Below are positions 1 to 11,704 of a stretch of 64,000 nucleotides of DNA, piece by piece. This stretch comes from Ifrita kowaldi. Taxonomy: Eukaryota > Chordata > Aves > Passeriformes > Cinclosomatidae. Below the pieces are notes generated by a model, which saw nothing but the letters and a program-made list of their open reading frames with translations, was not told where the DNA came from and did no database searches. The DNA lies in assembly GCA_013398055.1 (NCBI GenBank), contig VZRS01000313.1:152213-216212 (forward strand), in the 5' to 3' direction. The position numbers and the translations under genes were made by a program. Numbering within the stretch: position 1 is the stretch's first letter; each line of letters begins with the position of its first letter.

Positions 1-1130
1 CATTCTGCTACACTGACTAACATCATTAGAAAATTGCACCTTTCAAGAACTGGTATAGAGACTGTGAGGCTGAACTGTTCCATTTCTGGTAACAATAGCA
101 TAATATTAATCACTTATTAACAGTCTTGGCCATTTGGCTTATTTCCTCATTTTCTACCGACCTTTTGAAAATCCTGTTTTGCCCTTGCTGGTCTCTTTAC
201 TTATGAATGGCATCAGCAGCTGTATCTTGGTTTGAAAGGATGTGTGTGTGGAAAGGGAAAGGAAGAGGGATGACAGGCTCCAGCCAACATACTTTTGCAA
301 ACGACTGCTAGCTTACCACATTGCACTCTTCTTTTTTTCTGCTAATTACAGGAAAAGTGATTTATTAATATTTGTGCAATGGTAACTTCTCAGCTCACCC
401 ACAGCCTTTTCTAATCCAGCCAATTATTTTTAGTATTACTTTTAAGCTCTGTCTTTAATTAATGGGGTGCAGAAGTTTAAAGCATATGGGGTTGCTTTTC
501 TTAAGTCTGGGAAGAAGGAGAGTTTAAAAAGCCTACAGATACACTTCTCAATATTGCACTTAAACTCTGTTTCTGAAAATACTACATACAAGTTGTCACA
601 TTTTCTTCAGCTTGACATAAAATTCTGTGACGTGTCACATCAAATAGCAACAATCATGAAATTTTTAGGGATGTGTCAGTTTTGAGATACATACTTTCTT
701 GCTTTGATCCACCATGGTTCAATTGGAAGATAAAATAATCACTTCCATTTCTCACTACTTCTTTATAAAAACGTATAATAAAATATATATATTTAAAAAT
801 TTCCAAAGTATTTGTACTGAAGCCCCTTTAAACAGAACACTCTTGTTGCTGTTAAAATCGGCTGCAAAACCATCGCTTGGATTGCAGTGATGTTTTTTGC
901 CTGCTCCACAGGAAAGCTCGAAAGGTGCCATAATTTCTGGGATACCCCTGGTCATGGCTGGGCAGACCGCTCTTCCCACATCCGGAGCACGATCCCAGCT
1001 CCGTGAAGTCGGGGGCTGGTGGCAGATTGTCAGCGCTTTGTGATCCACGTCTGTCTGAATAAAACTTCAGCTGCCTTTTTAAGTGACCAAAGAGAAAACC
1101 TCCCTCGGTGGCTCACCGTGCTCCCTGAAG
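1..1130. other. Non-coding spacer before the CpG island
   Basis: AT-rich sequence with no splice-flanked open frame and no recognisable repeat that I can support. An 'aaaatatatatatttaaaaat' type AT run lies near 780-800. The short open frames on both strands are chance-sized. Confidence 0.5.
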
Positions 1131-1134
1131 GCAG

Positions 1135-1750
1135 CAACAGGTGGAGCGGGGAGCGTGCAAGCTTGGCTGGGATTTCCCGAGGAGGCCACAGCGCTCCAGC
1201 ACCGCCTCTTCCCACCGGGTGAGCTGGGGTGAGTGGAGCAGCGAGCAGACGCTGTCGCCCCGGGCTCCCGCCATGCGGTCCCCCCGATCCCTCTGAGGGG
1301 CTCATTCGTCTTGGGCGCCCGTCAGGGCCATGGTGGGTGGCAGCCACATCTGCCGGGGGCCGGAGCACAGCTGCGGCAGGGGAGGGCGCGCAGGCCGCCA
1401 GCCCCGTCCGCGGGGCGATTCATCAGCAGGACGGCTACTGCTGGGAAGAATTCCTCCCTGGCGGGATGAACCTCCAGTGACTCTTCTCGGGGGCCGGGGA
1501 CGTCCCCCTCCCGTGCGGGCAGGGCCATCGCTCAGCCCGGGGATGAACTCTCCCTCACCCCCTGACCCCCTCTTCAACTCCCACACATGCACCAAGGCGT
1601 GAACTGGGACTCCGCGGGGCCCAGAGGCCTCCTAGCCCACCTCGCCTCATTCCAGCTTCTCGTCGGACACCGGGGGCTGGGGGATGGCTGTCCTCGGCCC
1701 CACAGCATCATCGCTGTCTCCCCGCACATACAGCACCGAACCGAAGAGGC
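1135..1750. promoter_or_regulatory. CpG island, candidate promoter / first-exon region
   Basis: A sharply delimited GC-rich block (roughly 65% G+C by eye) in an otherwise AT-rich window. A hand count gives about 46 CpG dinucleotides in 1141-1740, an observed/expected ratio near 0.7, whereas flanking kilobases have very few. It includes clustered CpG at 1385-1425 (gcgcg, ccgcgg, ggcgatt). On the plus strand, two strong 5' splice-donor-like sites lie 10 nt apart: gtgagc at 1219 and gtgagt at 1229. Vertebrate CpG islands usually mark promoters. The transcript and its direction are not identified. Open frames here exist in several registers on both strands, which is expected of GC-rich DNA, and none looks like a known protein. 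Confidence 0.6.
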
Positions 1751-2177
1751 TGTCTGCTGAGCCTTGACAGGAATTTTGCCCCATGCTGGAGGGTGCAGCC
1801 ACCTTTGAACAGTTTAGTCTTAATCTCCTCCTGGCCTGGACCCTCCGGACCCTCCCAGGGTCTCTCCCCTGCAAGACCACACTGCCACTCTCGGGTTGTC
1901 CCTGGATGCACAAACAAAGGAAAACCGTGGAGTCACTCTGGGATTTTGGTGTCAGATGGGAATGTCCCTCCTGTTTTGGAGGAGTGAGTGGTAGCTTTTG
2001 CTTGATGGCTCTGGAAGCCATTGCCAGGCTGGGGGATCGTGCTGACATCCTGGAGACATGTAACAAAGAGTGCAAAAGGTGTCAGTTCCTGTTTCTGAAT
2101 CGTCTGGTCTGACTATGTTCTTCTGGGGGAAGTGATAAGGAAACAGAAGCACAAGGACAGCAGCTGAACCTTTGTGC

Positions 2178-2362
2178 TTTTTTTGTACTTTTTTTTCCTT
2201 AACTTTTCTTTTTTCTTTCTTTCTTTTTTTTTTCTTTTTCTNNNNNNNNNNNNNNNNNNNNNNNNNNNNNNNNNNNNNNNNNNNNNNNNNNNNNNNNNNN
2301 NNNNNNNNNNNNNNNNNNNNNNNNNNNNNNNNNNNNNNNNNNTTCTTTTTTTTTTTTTCCCT
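2178..2362. repeat. T-rich polypyrimidine tract containing an assembly gap
   Basis: Long T/C runs (ttttctttctttctttttttt type) lead into N at 2242-2342 and resume as 'ttcttttttttttttttccc' after it. The 101 unknown bases therefore sit inside a low-complexity CTTT/T tract, so the gap probably reflects sequencing or assembly failure there. The real gap length is unknown. Translations across the N run are meaningless. Confidence 0.9.
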
Positions 2363-2369
2363 CCAATGA

Positions 2370-4835
2370 AGCTTTCAGTGTGCTCGCCTGCTGGGTCCTC
2401 AGGGATTAACATGCTCTGGCAATTTATTACACAGTCTCTAGGCAGAGCCTACCACTGCTATATCAGGGAATTACTTAAGGAGTTACTCAGGTCCAGGTGG
2501 CTGTTTGAGAACTTATATCAAGAACTTACATCACCTGCTTTCCCTTGTAGTTAAATTTAGGTCCCTTCGCTTGGCTCATTTCTCCTTTTATCAGAGCATA
2601 ATTTAAACACTGGTCACTGGAGACAAAGAGAAACCTAAATAAGCTTCAGAATACACCTGAGAAACTCTGCTGGGGAGAGCTAAGAAGCAATTTTTTCTTC
2701 TGAAAATCAGTGTCCTTTCACAGTGACTCTAGTAGCTTCTGCCCTCCATGTTGGATGAAGGAAGTAGCAGACAGGAGAAGAGAAGGAAAAGATAGCATGA
2801 CAAGAGATATCAGGAACGCCAAGGGAAAGGTGAAGCAAAGGTGTTTGCTCACATTGGAGAAGAAGAGACAAAACTTATATTTCTTTACACTTAAACTCCT
2901 TGGTTAAGTTCACTGTTGCATTCACAAACAGGGACAGGAGGTATATAGAGAGTGGCGTGAGTGACAGCATCCTGTGTCCCAGACTAGCAAGATGGTCAGG
3001 TGCTCCAACACTGTCATTTTCAGGCTGGCAGAGGTGGTTAGGGTCAGGAAAGGAGGATGTGAGAGACACAATTCTTAGTACCACAGAATGCCCAATTTCA
3101 GGTGCTGATGGCAGAAGCTCTATGGAAAAGCAGCTTGTGAATGCTTTAAGTTTGTATTGCAATTAAATGCATTTTTTACTGCTTTGGACATTTTTGTAAA
3201 AGCACAATGGCAGATACAGAGTACATCTGGACTCCGGCTACTGGGGACTGCCTTTTTGGGGACCAGTGGTATCTCTTTCTATCCTGTGTCATTATCCATA
3301 GAGTTCAACTAGCAATTACAGAGAAGCATTTTAAGGCAAACCAACACCAGTGACAGCTGCAGTGCAAAGTCTGCCCTGTAAACTGCAGTGGTTTGGGAGG
3401 TGATTGACAAGCAGCTTAGACATCTGGACACCAGGAGCAGAGCAGACAGCTGGAGCTGCCAACCTTTTCAGCTTATCCTGAGGTAAGGCTGTCCCAGCTC
3501 ATCAGTCAGCACCCTTACATTTCTTAGGCCTTCATATTTTAAAGAGGCTATAGTGACCCATAAAATCTAGTAAGATGAATGGGTATATTTTATGATTTTT
3601 TTTTTCAGAATAAAAACTCAGAGGTTTGAAATGTTTGAAAACTTTTCTTTGCTCACACCTTCCAGTGTGTAGTACAGAATGTTTCATAGTAGTTTTGCTT
3701 TTTCCTTTCATTCTGGTGGAATCAAAAGTAATGAGTGCAGCAAGTGCCAACAAGTCATTTAATTAATGCCACTGGTTTTTTTTCCAAGGAACCTATAAGA
3801 TGGCTAAGACTGTGTGATGCTGTGAACCAGTAGCCTTTCAGCTCAGAAAACTGATGTTCACGTTTGGATATGAGATGTTCAAGACAGTGTACTGGATTTG
3901 TTTCTCTCCTTAAGAACCTTTGTGTCTATTGCTAAACTCATTGCACAGTTCAGTGCAAAGTGTAGTGTCTTATCAACAGAAGGGAGGGAGATTTTAACAA
4001 GTGTATCTGGACAGATTGAGATGTAATGAAAGTCCTTCCAAAAATTCAATGTATCAAAGAGTTTTGAGGACCTACATAACCTATTTCTGAAATTTATCCA
4101 AGCCAGCACCATAGGCAGTGGGAGACACCCAAAAACTCAAAGTAAGACCCTGTCATGATAGTCCCTGAATGGTGAACAGAGCAGGCCACACCCCTTTGTA
4201 CCTAGGTAAAGGAGTTTCATCACTAGGCACAATTCTTCCTCTTGAACAGAAATAAGTCCTTTAGGTGATCACCTGCTTCATTATAGAGGATTTAAAAAGA
4301 GGGAACAGAGAATAGACGTACAGACCTAACTGCAGGCTTGACTTTAGGACTGAGGGATAAGCTCCACCTTTCTTCCTCAGCCATAAGGTAAAATTGGTGG
4401 CTATATACCACATCCATAATCCTAGCACTACTCTCTGATCAGCAATTTCTACTGTCTGTGTACAACAGTCTTTCCTTCTGTGCCTTGTGAGCCAACCTGA
4501 GGCAAACATAACCTACTGTGTCTCCAGACCTCCTTACAGGTAGAGACACACATGTAATGATCTGACTCAGGTTGTACCAGAGCCCATTCTCAGCAATCTG
4601 TTTTGAAAGCTGTCTTCCATTTAGTTTATTTAGTAATAAAAATCAATAAATGGTTATTGGTGGTCCTGACCCATGTCAGCTGGATCAGTCTCATTTTCAT
4701 TTGCAAAGACACCTTCATGTGTCATGACCACAGCACTTCATCAGTGTGATGCTGAGATGTGAGATGTCTGCAGTAAAGTGGGCATCAATTCTAAGAATGT
4801 CTTGAGTGACATGGGACTAATCATCATCCTGGCAT
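2370..4835. other. Non-coding spacer
   Basis: Moderately AT-rich sequence with no repeat signature or exon I can support. Short T runs occur at 3597-3605 and 3776-3783. Open frames up to about 95 codons occur on both strands without splice context or protein-like composition. Confidence 0.45.
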
Positions 4836-4838
4836 GAA

Positions 4839-4923
4839 TAGGTACTGTCTCAGAAATGTCTGAATAATATACCGTAAGAGCTGGTCATTTGTCAATCTGG
4901 TGTCCTGGAAGAGACAGTACCTA
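4839..4923. repeat. 13-bp perfect inverted repeat
   Basis: The left arm taggtactgtctc (4839-4851) is exactly repeated as its reverse complement gagacagtaccta (4911-4923), separated by 59 nt. The arms are too short and too far apart to imply a transcribed hairpin. They could be the remains of a small inverted-repeat element, but no target duplication was seen. Confidence 0.6.
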
Positions 4924-4929
4924 AACCAG

Positions 4930-6489
4930 CTTACATTAATCTTTTGGAGACAGATCTGGAAAAAAATATTTATAATTGTGTTGACCAACACAGCTTGAGT
5001 CCCTTTCCATTTCTGGACCCTCTCAGGAAGGTAGACTAAAACATGGGAAATATTCTGTATTAAAATCATTTTCGTGGAGTAACAAATTGAACAATAATGC
5101 ACAAGTTATGGTGCATCAATCACATTGGTGAAATGACATTTGATGTATTAAATAAAACCTACCTGCCCCCTTCCTTTTTTCCTGTAAATATCTATGTTTT
5201 TCCATGCATAACTCTGCAGCTTCGTTATGATCTCCTACAACCAGTGCCTCCTTATTATCAAGTAAAGAACAAGCCGAGTGATACTGCCTTTTTCCTTCCT
5301 CAGCTCCTATCAAAACAGTGCAACAACCCCAGTCACAAACTCAAGAGTCTTTTGACAGCAGCAATTAAGCAACTTAATTAATGAGTGAATAAAAATGATA
5401 ATATTTACTGAATGGGAGCATCCTGTTTTGCATTTTTATTCAAACTGTGCACCTGAAGAATACCACAGAGTATACCACCTCCTCCCCTTCTGCTTGCAAG
5501 CTCTCTTCATTTTTTTTCCCCACACTATTTTGACTTTGAAAGCACCCAAAAACTATTGCATGCCTAGACACAGGCATGATGCTGAGGCACTAAAAGCCTC
5601 TTCCAGGCAGCTGAGGGGAATATGCTGCTATCTTTGCAGTGGTTCTGCTGACCCTTAAAACTTGGTTTGTATTAAAAGGACAATTTCCATGGTGCATTTG
5701 TAAGCTTGAAATTTACATCAGAGTAGGTGATTAATTGCTGATAAATGCCTAATAAAACATTAATGCATTTAGTAATTAACAGATCTTGGACTGATAGTGC
5801 TTTCCATCCTCTTTCTCAACGTTTCACATGCATGTATACAGACATATTCTTTATTTGACTGTTAATCTCTTCAACCTTCATATATGACATGCATACATAT
5901 AAATATATGTTTTAGTCTACATGGGTTTTCTCAATGAAAGGTATAACCCATCTCAAGTGCAAGTAAAGCCCCATACATAATTATTTTGGAATGACAGACA
6001 GTGAATTCCTTAGCTATTATTTTTGACGACCCTGTCATGGATGCCAGGCATATATTGTGGTAAGAGCCTGAGAAACTTGGGAAAACCCACCTGGGGAGCA
6101 AACTCCTTTTTTCTTTATGGAAAGGTTCCCCAAGTGACAGGCCTGCAATCCTGGGTGAGCTTAATTAAAGTCAATAGAGAAAACTAAAGCATTCAAAATT
6201 GCTGCCTTTGGGGCTTCCCCACTCTTCTTTTTCTTCATTTGCTGACACTTTTAAGGGTAAGGTGCATTTTAAATTCCTTATTTGGGGCTTGGGGCTCAGT
6301 TCATCACATTCCCCTTCTGTTCTGTATCCCACATTAAATCTCCCTGACACTTCAAAGTGTTGTTTCCCATGATTTATGGCTAACTAATGCAGGTGCACTG
6401 GGCCTCCTGCGAGGTGCTGAATGTCCTCTTTGACATCAGTATTAGTGAATGAAGTTTTGGCATACAAAGCCAGGTAAGGCATGTTACCT
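4930..6489. other. Non-coding spacer
   Basis: AT-rich with no supported gene. The segment 5690-5790 contains several TAAT-type motifs (gattaattgct, ctaataaaacattaatgc, agtaattaac) of the kind common in conserved regulatory DNA, but conservation cannot be judged from one sequence. Confidence 0.4.
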
Positions 6490-6560
6490 AAAAGTGCAGA
6501 TAGGTAAACTGAGGCACCCAACAAGACAGCAGTGAAGACAGAAGATGAATTTAACCTTGC
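6490..6560 (+). repeat. MIR-like SINE relic
   Basis: The stretch 'gcagataggtaaactgaggc' (6496-6515) matches the well-known MIR core/3' motif (cagatgaggaaactgaggc) in sense orientation, followed by diverged sequence of the expected type. It is an ancient amniote SINE fragment. The edges are uncertain, and an L2-type tail is an alternative. Confidence 0.35.
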
Positions 6561-8150
6561 TGGCTTCCAGAGTTCTGCAATATTTACTAAGCATTTTGTA
6601 GTATGAGGTCTGCTGAGAGTATCTCCTTGGGTTTTTCCAAAATCTGCCTAACCAGACTTCGTGAACCTAGTCCTACCTCATTCCTTCTCCTCTCCTGCCA
6701 CAGTTGCCCATCACAGGCCATTGACACACAGAAGCAGCAGAGCTGGGAGCACACATCAAAAAAAAAAAAAGCTTTGTGTAATAGGATCTTGACCATCTGC
6801 TGCACCTGCCATTTCAATCCCTTGTCTGTTTTGAATCATGCATTGTCAAATGTCACAATCACTACCAGGCCTGAAGCTTGGATTAGTTCTTGAGCTTGTA
6901 ATGCTTACTTTTGAAATGAATAGCAAAATGCCTACTGACTTCAGCACAAGCAGAGCTCATGAACTGACAGCTACAATCACCTTCATTTGGACCCCACCCA
7001 TACTGACAGAATATATTGGAAGCAGTGTCAGCAACAGCAGTAGGACTGGGGCATTTGTGACAAACTACCTTTGGGGTTTGCTTTTGGAATAAAATCCTCA
7101 TTTACCAGCCTCTGGTAATGAGGTGGCCACATGACTTTAGAGTGAAGGCATTTTTATTAGTGCCTAATGGTGGATATCCTAAATGAGTTTTGTGAATTAA
7201 GAAAACACTTTAAACATTCAAGTGATCAAAATCCCTGATGATAAAGATGGGTGTCAGAAATTTCCCAGTTCCAATTGTTGGTCCCATAGCACTTACATGA
7301 TTCACTACATGTTAATCCAGGCTGTCTGTACATTTATTGTAGAGGTAACTGTATGGTAGGATGATAGTAATTACATATTCTGTCCTCCACAGCAGTCAGA
7401 AACATAAGAGGTGTGCTATGTCAAGAGCAGGGGAAATTCAAAGTCCAGTAAGTATACCTGACTGGGGTTAAAAAGAGAGCTGCTTCTCTTGCTCGTGGAG
7501 CTTGAGGGGGCTGAGGTGAGGAGACCCACTCAGATTCATAGCAGTAAGGGCTCTATGCAAAATGCTATCTGGGATCTCAGTTCTGAAAAAAACCCCTTCC
7601 CATTCTGTTGAGGGATATCTGAATCCAGCAGATCCAGTTCTGACCTGTTTGTATTTTAAACTGTGCCAGACCAAGCACCTCCTCCTTTCCCTGTTCCTCC
7701 TTTCCATGCTCCCTCAGTAAACAGCTCACTTCTTTACTTCCCTCCTGGAGGAAGGATATCAACGCTGAAAAGGTTAAGTGGGCAGCCTTATGAGTTGGGA
7801 TGTTGTGAAATTTACACTCATTAGCTTCTCTGGGTGGCCATCAGGAATTTAATTAATATCCTTGACATGGGTTGTTATAACTGATATCGTGGATTCCAGA
7901 TGCCCATTGCTGAGAGAGACAGAGATTGCACTCGTGAAGAGTGACAGCTTTCAGGAGTGTGCACAGGCTTTGTACTCTGTCTTGCAAGAAGAAAGACAGC
8001 TCTGGTTGCCACCTTCTTCCTGTGGGAAAAAAAGGGAGAAAAAAACCAGCAGCCTTTTTGCAGGTAGCCTCACTCATGACAGTAACATCACGTCTGTTTC
8101 TGCCCTTGTCAACACATCTCACTGTCCACAATCACTCATCATCTCCAGAC
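6561..8150. other. Non-coding spacer
   Basis: No supported gene. A 12-nt A run lies near 6760. Overlapping open frames of 92-117 codons around 7853-8294 occur on both strands and in two plus frames at once, which argues against any being real coding sequence. Confidence 0.4.
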
Positions 8151-8760
8151 AGACAGCACTGGAGGAGATCATCAATTGCCAATGCAATTCAGCAGATACA
8201 CTTCATAAATTTTAATTACATTCCCACTGAAAATGAATGGTCAGAAAATATAAAACATCTGCCATCCAGATCATTTACATTTTTCATACAATAAATCACT
8301 GGCAACATCCAAAACAATGGATTAAATCATGTGGAGTGTGATAGGTCAAGAAAGAAGAAACGGCACCCATTGTGTGATTACTGTTTGGACCAAAGCCATT
8401 ACACGGTGTACAGTATCAAGGAAAATAAAAACATTAAAAAATAGTAACCATTTGGACTTGTCCTCATAAATAAAAGCTCCCTGGTATCAGATAGACCCTG
8501 CTAATGGATCTATTACTGTGTCTATGGAAAAATGAAGGATTGTTTAAGTAAAAGAATATTTAGTTAATTAAGATGGAGGGAAATGAGCATTTATCAATTG
8601 AGTGTCTGAGCTATTTAGCTTGTAAATAGAATAAAGAAGTGATGTCAGTGGAAAATAATCTGTTAATCATGTTTAACTAATACCATGACTGTTAAAATAA
8701 CTCAATCAACATTTTCTTTGATAGAGTGATGTGAAATCCTAGTGTGAGATCATCAAACAA
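8151..8760. promoter_or_regulatory. AT-rich block, possible conserved non-coding element
   Basis: An unusually even, repeat-free AT-rich block with many homeodomain/POU-like core motifs (ttaatt, taattaag, gttaatcatg, taataccatg) and no long open frame on the plus strand after 8294. This is the texture typical of vertebrate developmental enhancers. That is an impression from motif density only, and no conservation evidence is available here. Confidence 0.2.
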
Positions 8761-9185
8761 TATGTCCAAATTGTGTATGTTACCTGCATCACAATACAGG
8801 TTTAGCAAGCCAGGTAAGGGACTCAGAGGGGACCTACTACATCCTTTCATTCTCTGTTTGGCAAGGGAGCCAGCCCTGATGGTGATGGTGCAGTGATGCT
8901 CAGTGTAGCCCTGCCCCAGGAGGTAAGAGGCCTGTGCTCAGCTCCTGTTCTCCTTCAGCTACCAAACTGCTGGAGAGACAGTCCATGGCAGCAGGATCCT
9001 CTTTACCTCCATAGAGAGTTCAAGGCAATGCAGCCAGACCCACAAATGAAAAAAAATACTTTCTGGTCTTGGTAACACAGATTTTCTCAGATTTCCTCTG
9101 ATTTCATGAGATTTGGGTGCCTCAGAGTACTGGAAGTTTTTAGCCCTGAATTATAGGTGTTTTATGTTGTTCAGTATTATATGGT
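8761..9185. other. Non-coding spacer
   Basis: Nothing recognisable. It is slightly GC-richer around 8900-9000, with no splice-flanked open frame. Confidence 0.4.
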
Positions 9186-9248
9186 GGTTTTTTTTGGTTT
9201 TCAGGGGGGTTTTTGGTTTTGTTTGTTTGTTGGTTTGGTTTTTTTTCT
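9186..9248. repeat. T/G-rich low-complexity tract
   Basis: Runs of T are punctuated by GG (ggttttttttggttttc, then gtttgtttgttggtttggt). It resembles the longer TTTGG tract at 30.4 kb and probably has the same simple-repeat origin. Confidence 0.7.
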
Positions 9249-10155
9249 ATGAGCAATGATATTGTTACATCACTTACTTGTGTTGCATTTTCATCCCAAT
9301 GGTGCGTTCTTCAGCAGTCCTCCTCACTACTTGCACGGTTACCAAACCTGAGACATTGTCCTCTCTCCCTTGAACCTTTCTTATTTTCTAAAAACTGAAA
9401 GTAATTTTGGTTGGATCCACCTCAAGGCTTGTTCTTTTGTTTGCCTTTGAAATAGTACCAATACAAAGGCGAGGACATCCATGGGAGCAGCAAACTGTGA
9501 ACACACTCAATCACAAGTTGTTGGATACAGCACATCCTCATCCCTAGAGCAGATGAGAGATTAGTGTGTTTGTTAACCTCAGTATCTTTCCTGTTGAATG
9601 AAATGGGTGGAAATCAGGTATACACTGAGCAAATGTTTATTTTGACTGGAAGCCCTGTCACTTTGTGTATTTATGTGAAATAGAGAGATGTATGCTTAGC
9701 CTGAGGAGGTATCTGCACTCTTCAAAAAAAGGCCATTGATGAATGGCTGTAAAAGCTATACTTTTATCTGTTTTATGTTCTTCTAATGCTGCTAAATTGT
9801 TGTATATTAGGTTAAAAAATAGTTCATTCTGACATTACATCATGAGCACGTCTCGCTATGGTATGTGCAATATAAGCCTCTTTCATTTGACGATTTACTG
9901 CTGTTAAAAGGAAATAAAAATCCTCATAACATATGAGAGAACAATGTAGCTAAGAGATTTTTCAAGGTGTTCAGCTTGAGTTCCTTGAACTAGGAATAAT
10001 ATTTTTTTGACTCGATATATCTGTGTATTTTTAATTCAGTTACACAAATATCAGGGGGAAAGAGGTAGCAATTTTTTCCCTCATAGAGATGTTTTACTTC
10101 ATACTAAACTCCTTTACAACAACAGTAATTATTGAAAAATATCACAGAAGTGCTG
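9249..10155. other. Non-coding spacer
   Basis: AT-rich with no gene. The section 9740-9990 is repeat-free and motif-dense in the same way as the 8.2-8.8 kb block and could be regulatory, but this cannot be supported further. Confidence 0.35.
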
Positions 10156-10157
10156 CA

Positions 10158-10220
10158 GCACGTTATTATTATTAGTTACTATTTATATAGTGACACATAT
10201 TGCTCTACAGACAAATAAAA
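10158..10220 (-). repeat. Ancient amniote repeat tail (L2/L3/MIR-like), antisense
   Basis: The sequence 'ttattattattagttact' followed by 'atttatatagtgacacatat' resembles the reverse complement of a widespread amniote LINE/SINE 3' tail, whose sense form reads 'ctatataaat' then an ATT repeat. It is diverged, and its ends are uncertain. A similar tail in the opposite orientation lies at 51.16-51.22 kb. Confidence 0.35.
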
Positions 10221-10483
10221 ACAATGTGGCTTTTCCTCTCTCACGGTGATGGTTTATGGGCTTTTTATTACCAGTTTGGCCAGCTGGTTTAAATATGACA
10301 AGTAATTCTCCCCAAATCTATTCCTTTTGCCCTAAGCCCCACCCTGAAAGGATAAGTTTTTTAAAATCACAAGGCATTTGTGCCATTTTTGTCTGCTCTT
10401 CCCATCTTGTGCCCCATCCCCCAACTTCCAGCTGTCTCCACATTTGTCTCATTTTCTAACCTGTTTTTTCCTGTTTTTTTCAG

Positions 10484-10588
10484 TCCCACTGTTGCCATCT
10501 TCACATCTGCTCAGTCCAAGTCTGGAGGCAAAACCAGAAAGCTGTAGTCCAAAGTTCCCAGGACCTCTGCCCATCCTGGAAATAAAAG
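10484..10588 (+). other. Exon-like segment, unrecognised (weak)
   Basis: A very strong acceptor (long pyrimidine run ending ttttttcag at 10474-10483) precedes an open frame whose translation is Pro/Ser-rich (PLLPSSHLLSPSLEAKPESC and onward). The possible donor 'aaaag|gtattg' at 10589 is weak. Entry and exit phases would both be 1. The translation matches no family I recognise, and no partner exon is visible. A strong polypyrimidine-AG can arise by chance, so this is only a candidate. Confidence 0.15.
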
Positions 10589-10599
10589 GTATTGGCAGA

Positions 10600-11630
10600 C
10601 CAGTTTTCCCATTGTTTTCAGTCTTTGGCCTCAACGGTGCTCATGTCTGTATGGTGGGATATGGGACAGTCCATTGCACCAACTGCTTCCTTCGGGCTTT
10701 GCCCTCCACCAAAGCGCAGTCCCTGCATTATCCACTGCCCATTGCTTCCTCCTAGACTTTCACAGGAGTGCCTTGGGAAGCCAAATTATGCTCCCGAGGT
10801 GCTAGCTGGCCCAGCATGTAGAAGAGGATATAGTCTACATATCAAAGGAAATAACAATTATACTTCTGCTGTTCAGGGAGTGCTAGAGTCTTCTCAGTAA
10901 CTATGTTAAGCCTTCCTTACACCTCAGATTTACAGATTTCAGGGGGTCAGTTGAGGGCGTATGTTCCCAAGAATTCATTCAATCAGACAAAAACAAGAAG
11001 TTCAGAAAGTTTGTCCAGTCCTTTACGTGACTTCAGCACTTCTTTCTCAGTGTACCTCCATCATGAAACATTTCCTGCAAAAATTATACGGATTGAGGAG
11101 AAAATTCAGAAAGGCATGTAGGCACCTGACATGTCACTCCAGCCGAATGCAGTTGCCTAAATTGATGTCATCCATCTAATTTCTTACACACCTGAAGATC
11201 AGCACAGGTAGATATCTAGAAGTTTCTAACACAGCTCTGGCGCTGGTGACTTGCTCTGGATCAAGTGCGTGCTGTTGATGAGGCCTCCAGATCATCCCTG
11301 CCAGCTGAGCTTTGGTTTGTGTCCAGGAGCAAGGTCAGAACGCACCAGCTGGCTTCCTCTTGGGTAAAACCCATCTGGAAAAAGCACTCTAGGAGCTCCC
11401 TGAACACCCCAAGGCACACATGGATGTCTCAGCTGATGGGACCAGGCTGCACTAGTCCAGAAAGAGTGCCCTGAAGGACGTGTGCCATGGCCACGCAGTG
11501 CTCACTCCCAGCTCTTTCGCTGAACACATCTGCTCCTATTGGTCTGCGTGACAAGTGCAGGCACAGCCACTGTAGCTGTGCAGCTCGTCCCAGAGCTGAG
11601 TGCATGTGCACATACCTGCGCGGGGCCATG
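10600..11630. other. Non-coding spacer
   Basis: Mixed composition, GC rising toward 11.4-11.6 kb. No repeat or exon is supported. Several overlapping open frames on opposite strands are chance-sized. Confidence 0.4.
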
Positions 11631-11635
11631 TCACC

Positions 11636-11671
11636 CGCACGCGCGCGCGTGCACATGTGTGTGCACGTGTA
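11636..11671. repeat. 36-nt perfect purine/pyrimidine alternation (Z-DNA-prone)
   Basis: From 11636 to 11671 every base alternates pyrimidine and purine, including cgcgcgcgcg at 11640-11649 and a tgtgtgtg stretch. CG and TG/CA alternation is the classical Z-DNA-forming context. About 10 nt downstream, 'ttttgtgtgtgacacacc' (near 11680-11700) forms an imperfect inverted repeat with one bulge. No promoter or gene start is identified next to it. Confidence 0.8.
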
Positions 11672-11704
11672 ATTTATCATTTTTTTGTGTGTGACACACC
11701 AAAA

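Noticed and set aside
1030..1602. Long open frames on both strands in the CpG island as a first coding exon
   Set aside because: GC-rich DNA is stop-poor in all frames; no frame has a recognisable protein, and frames on opposite strands compete equally.
2113..2554. Open frames running across the N gap
   Set aside because: They are composed of unknown residues and Phe/Lys runs from the T-rich tract; they have no coding meaning.
6755..6775. Poly-A run as the tail of a processed pseudogene
   Set aside because: Upstream sequence resembles no mRNA and no target duplications are visible.
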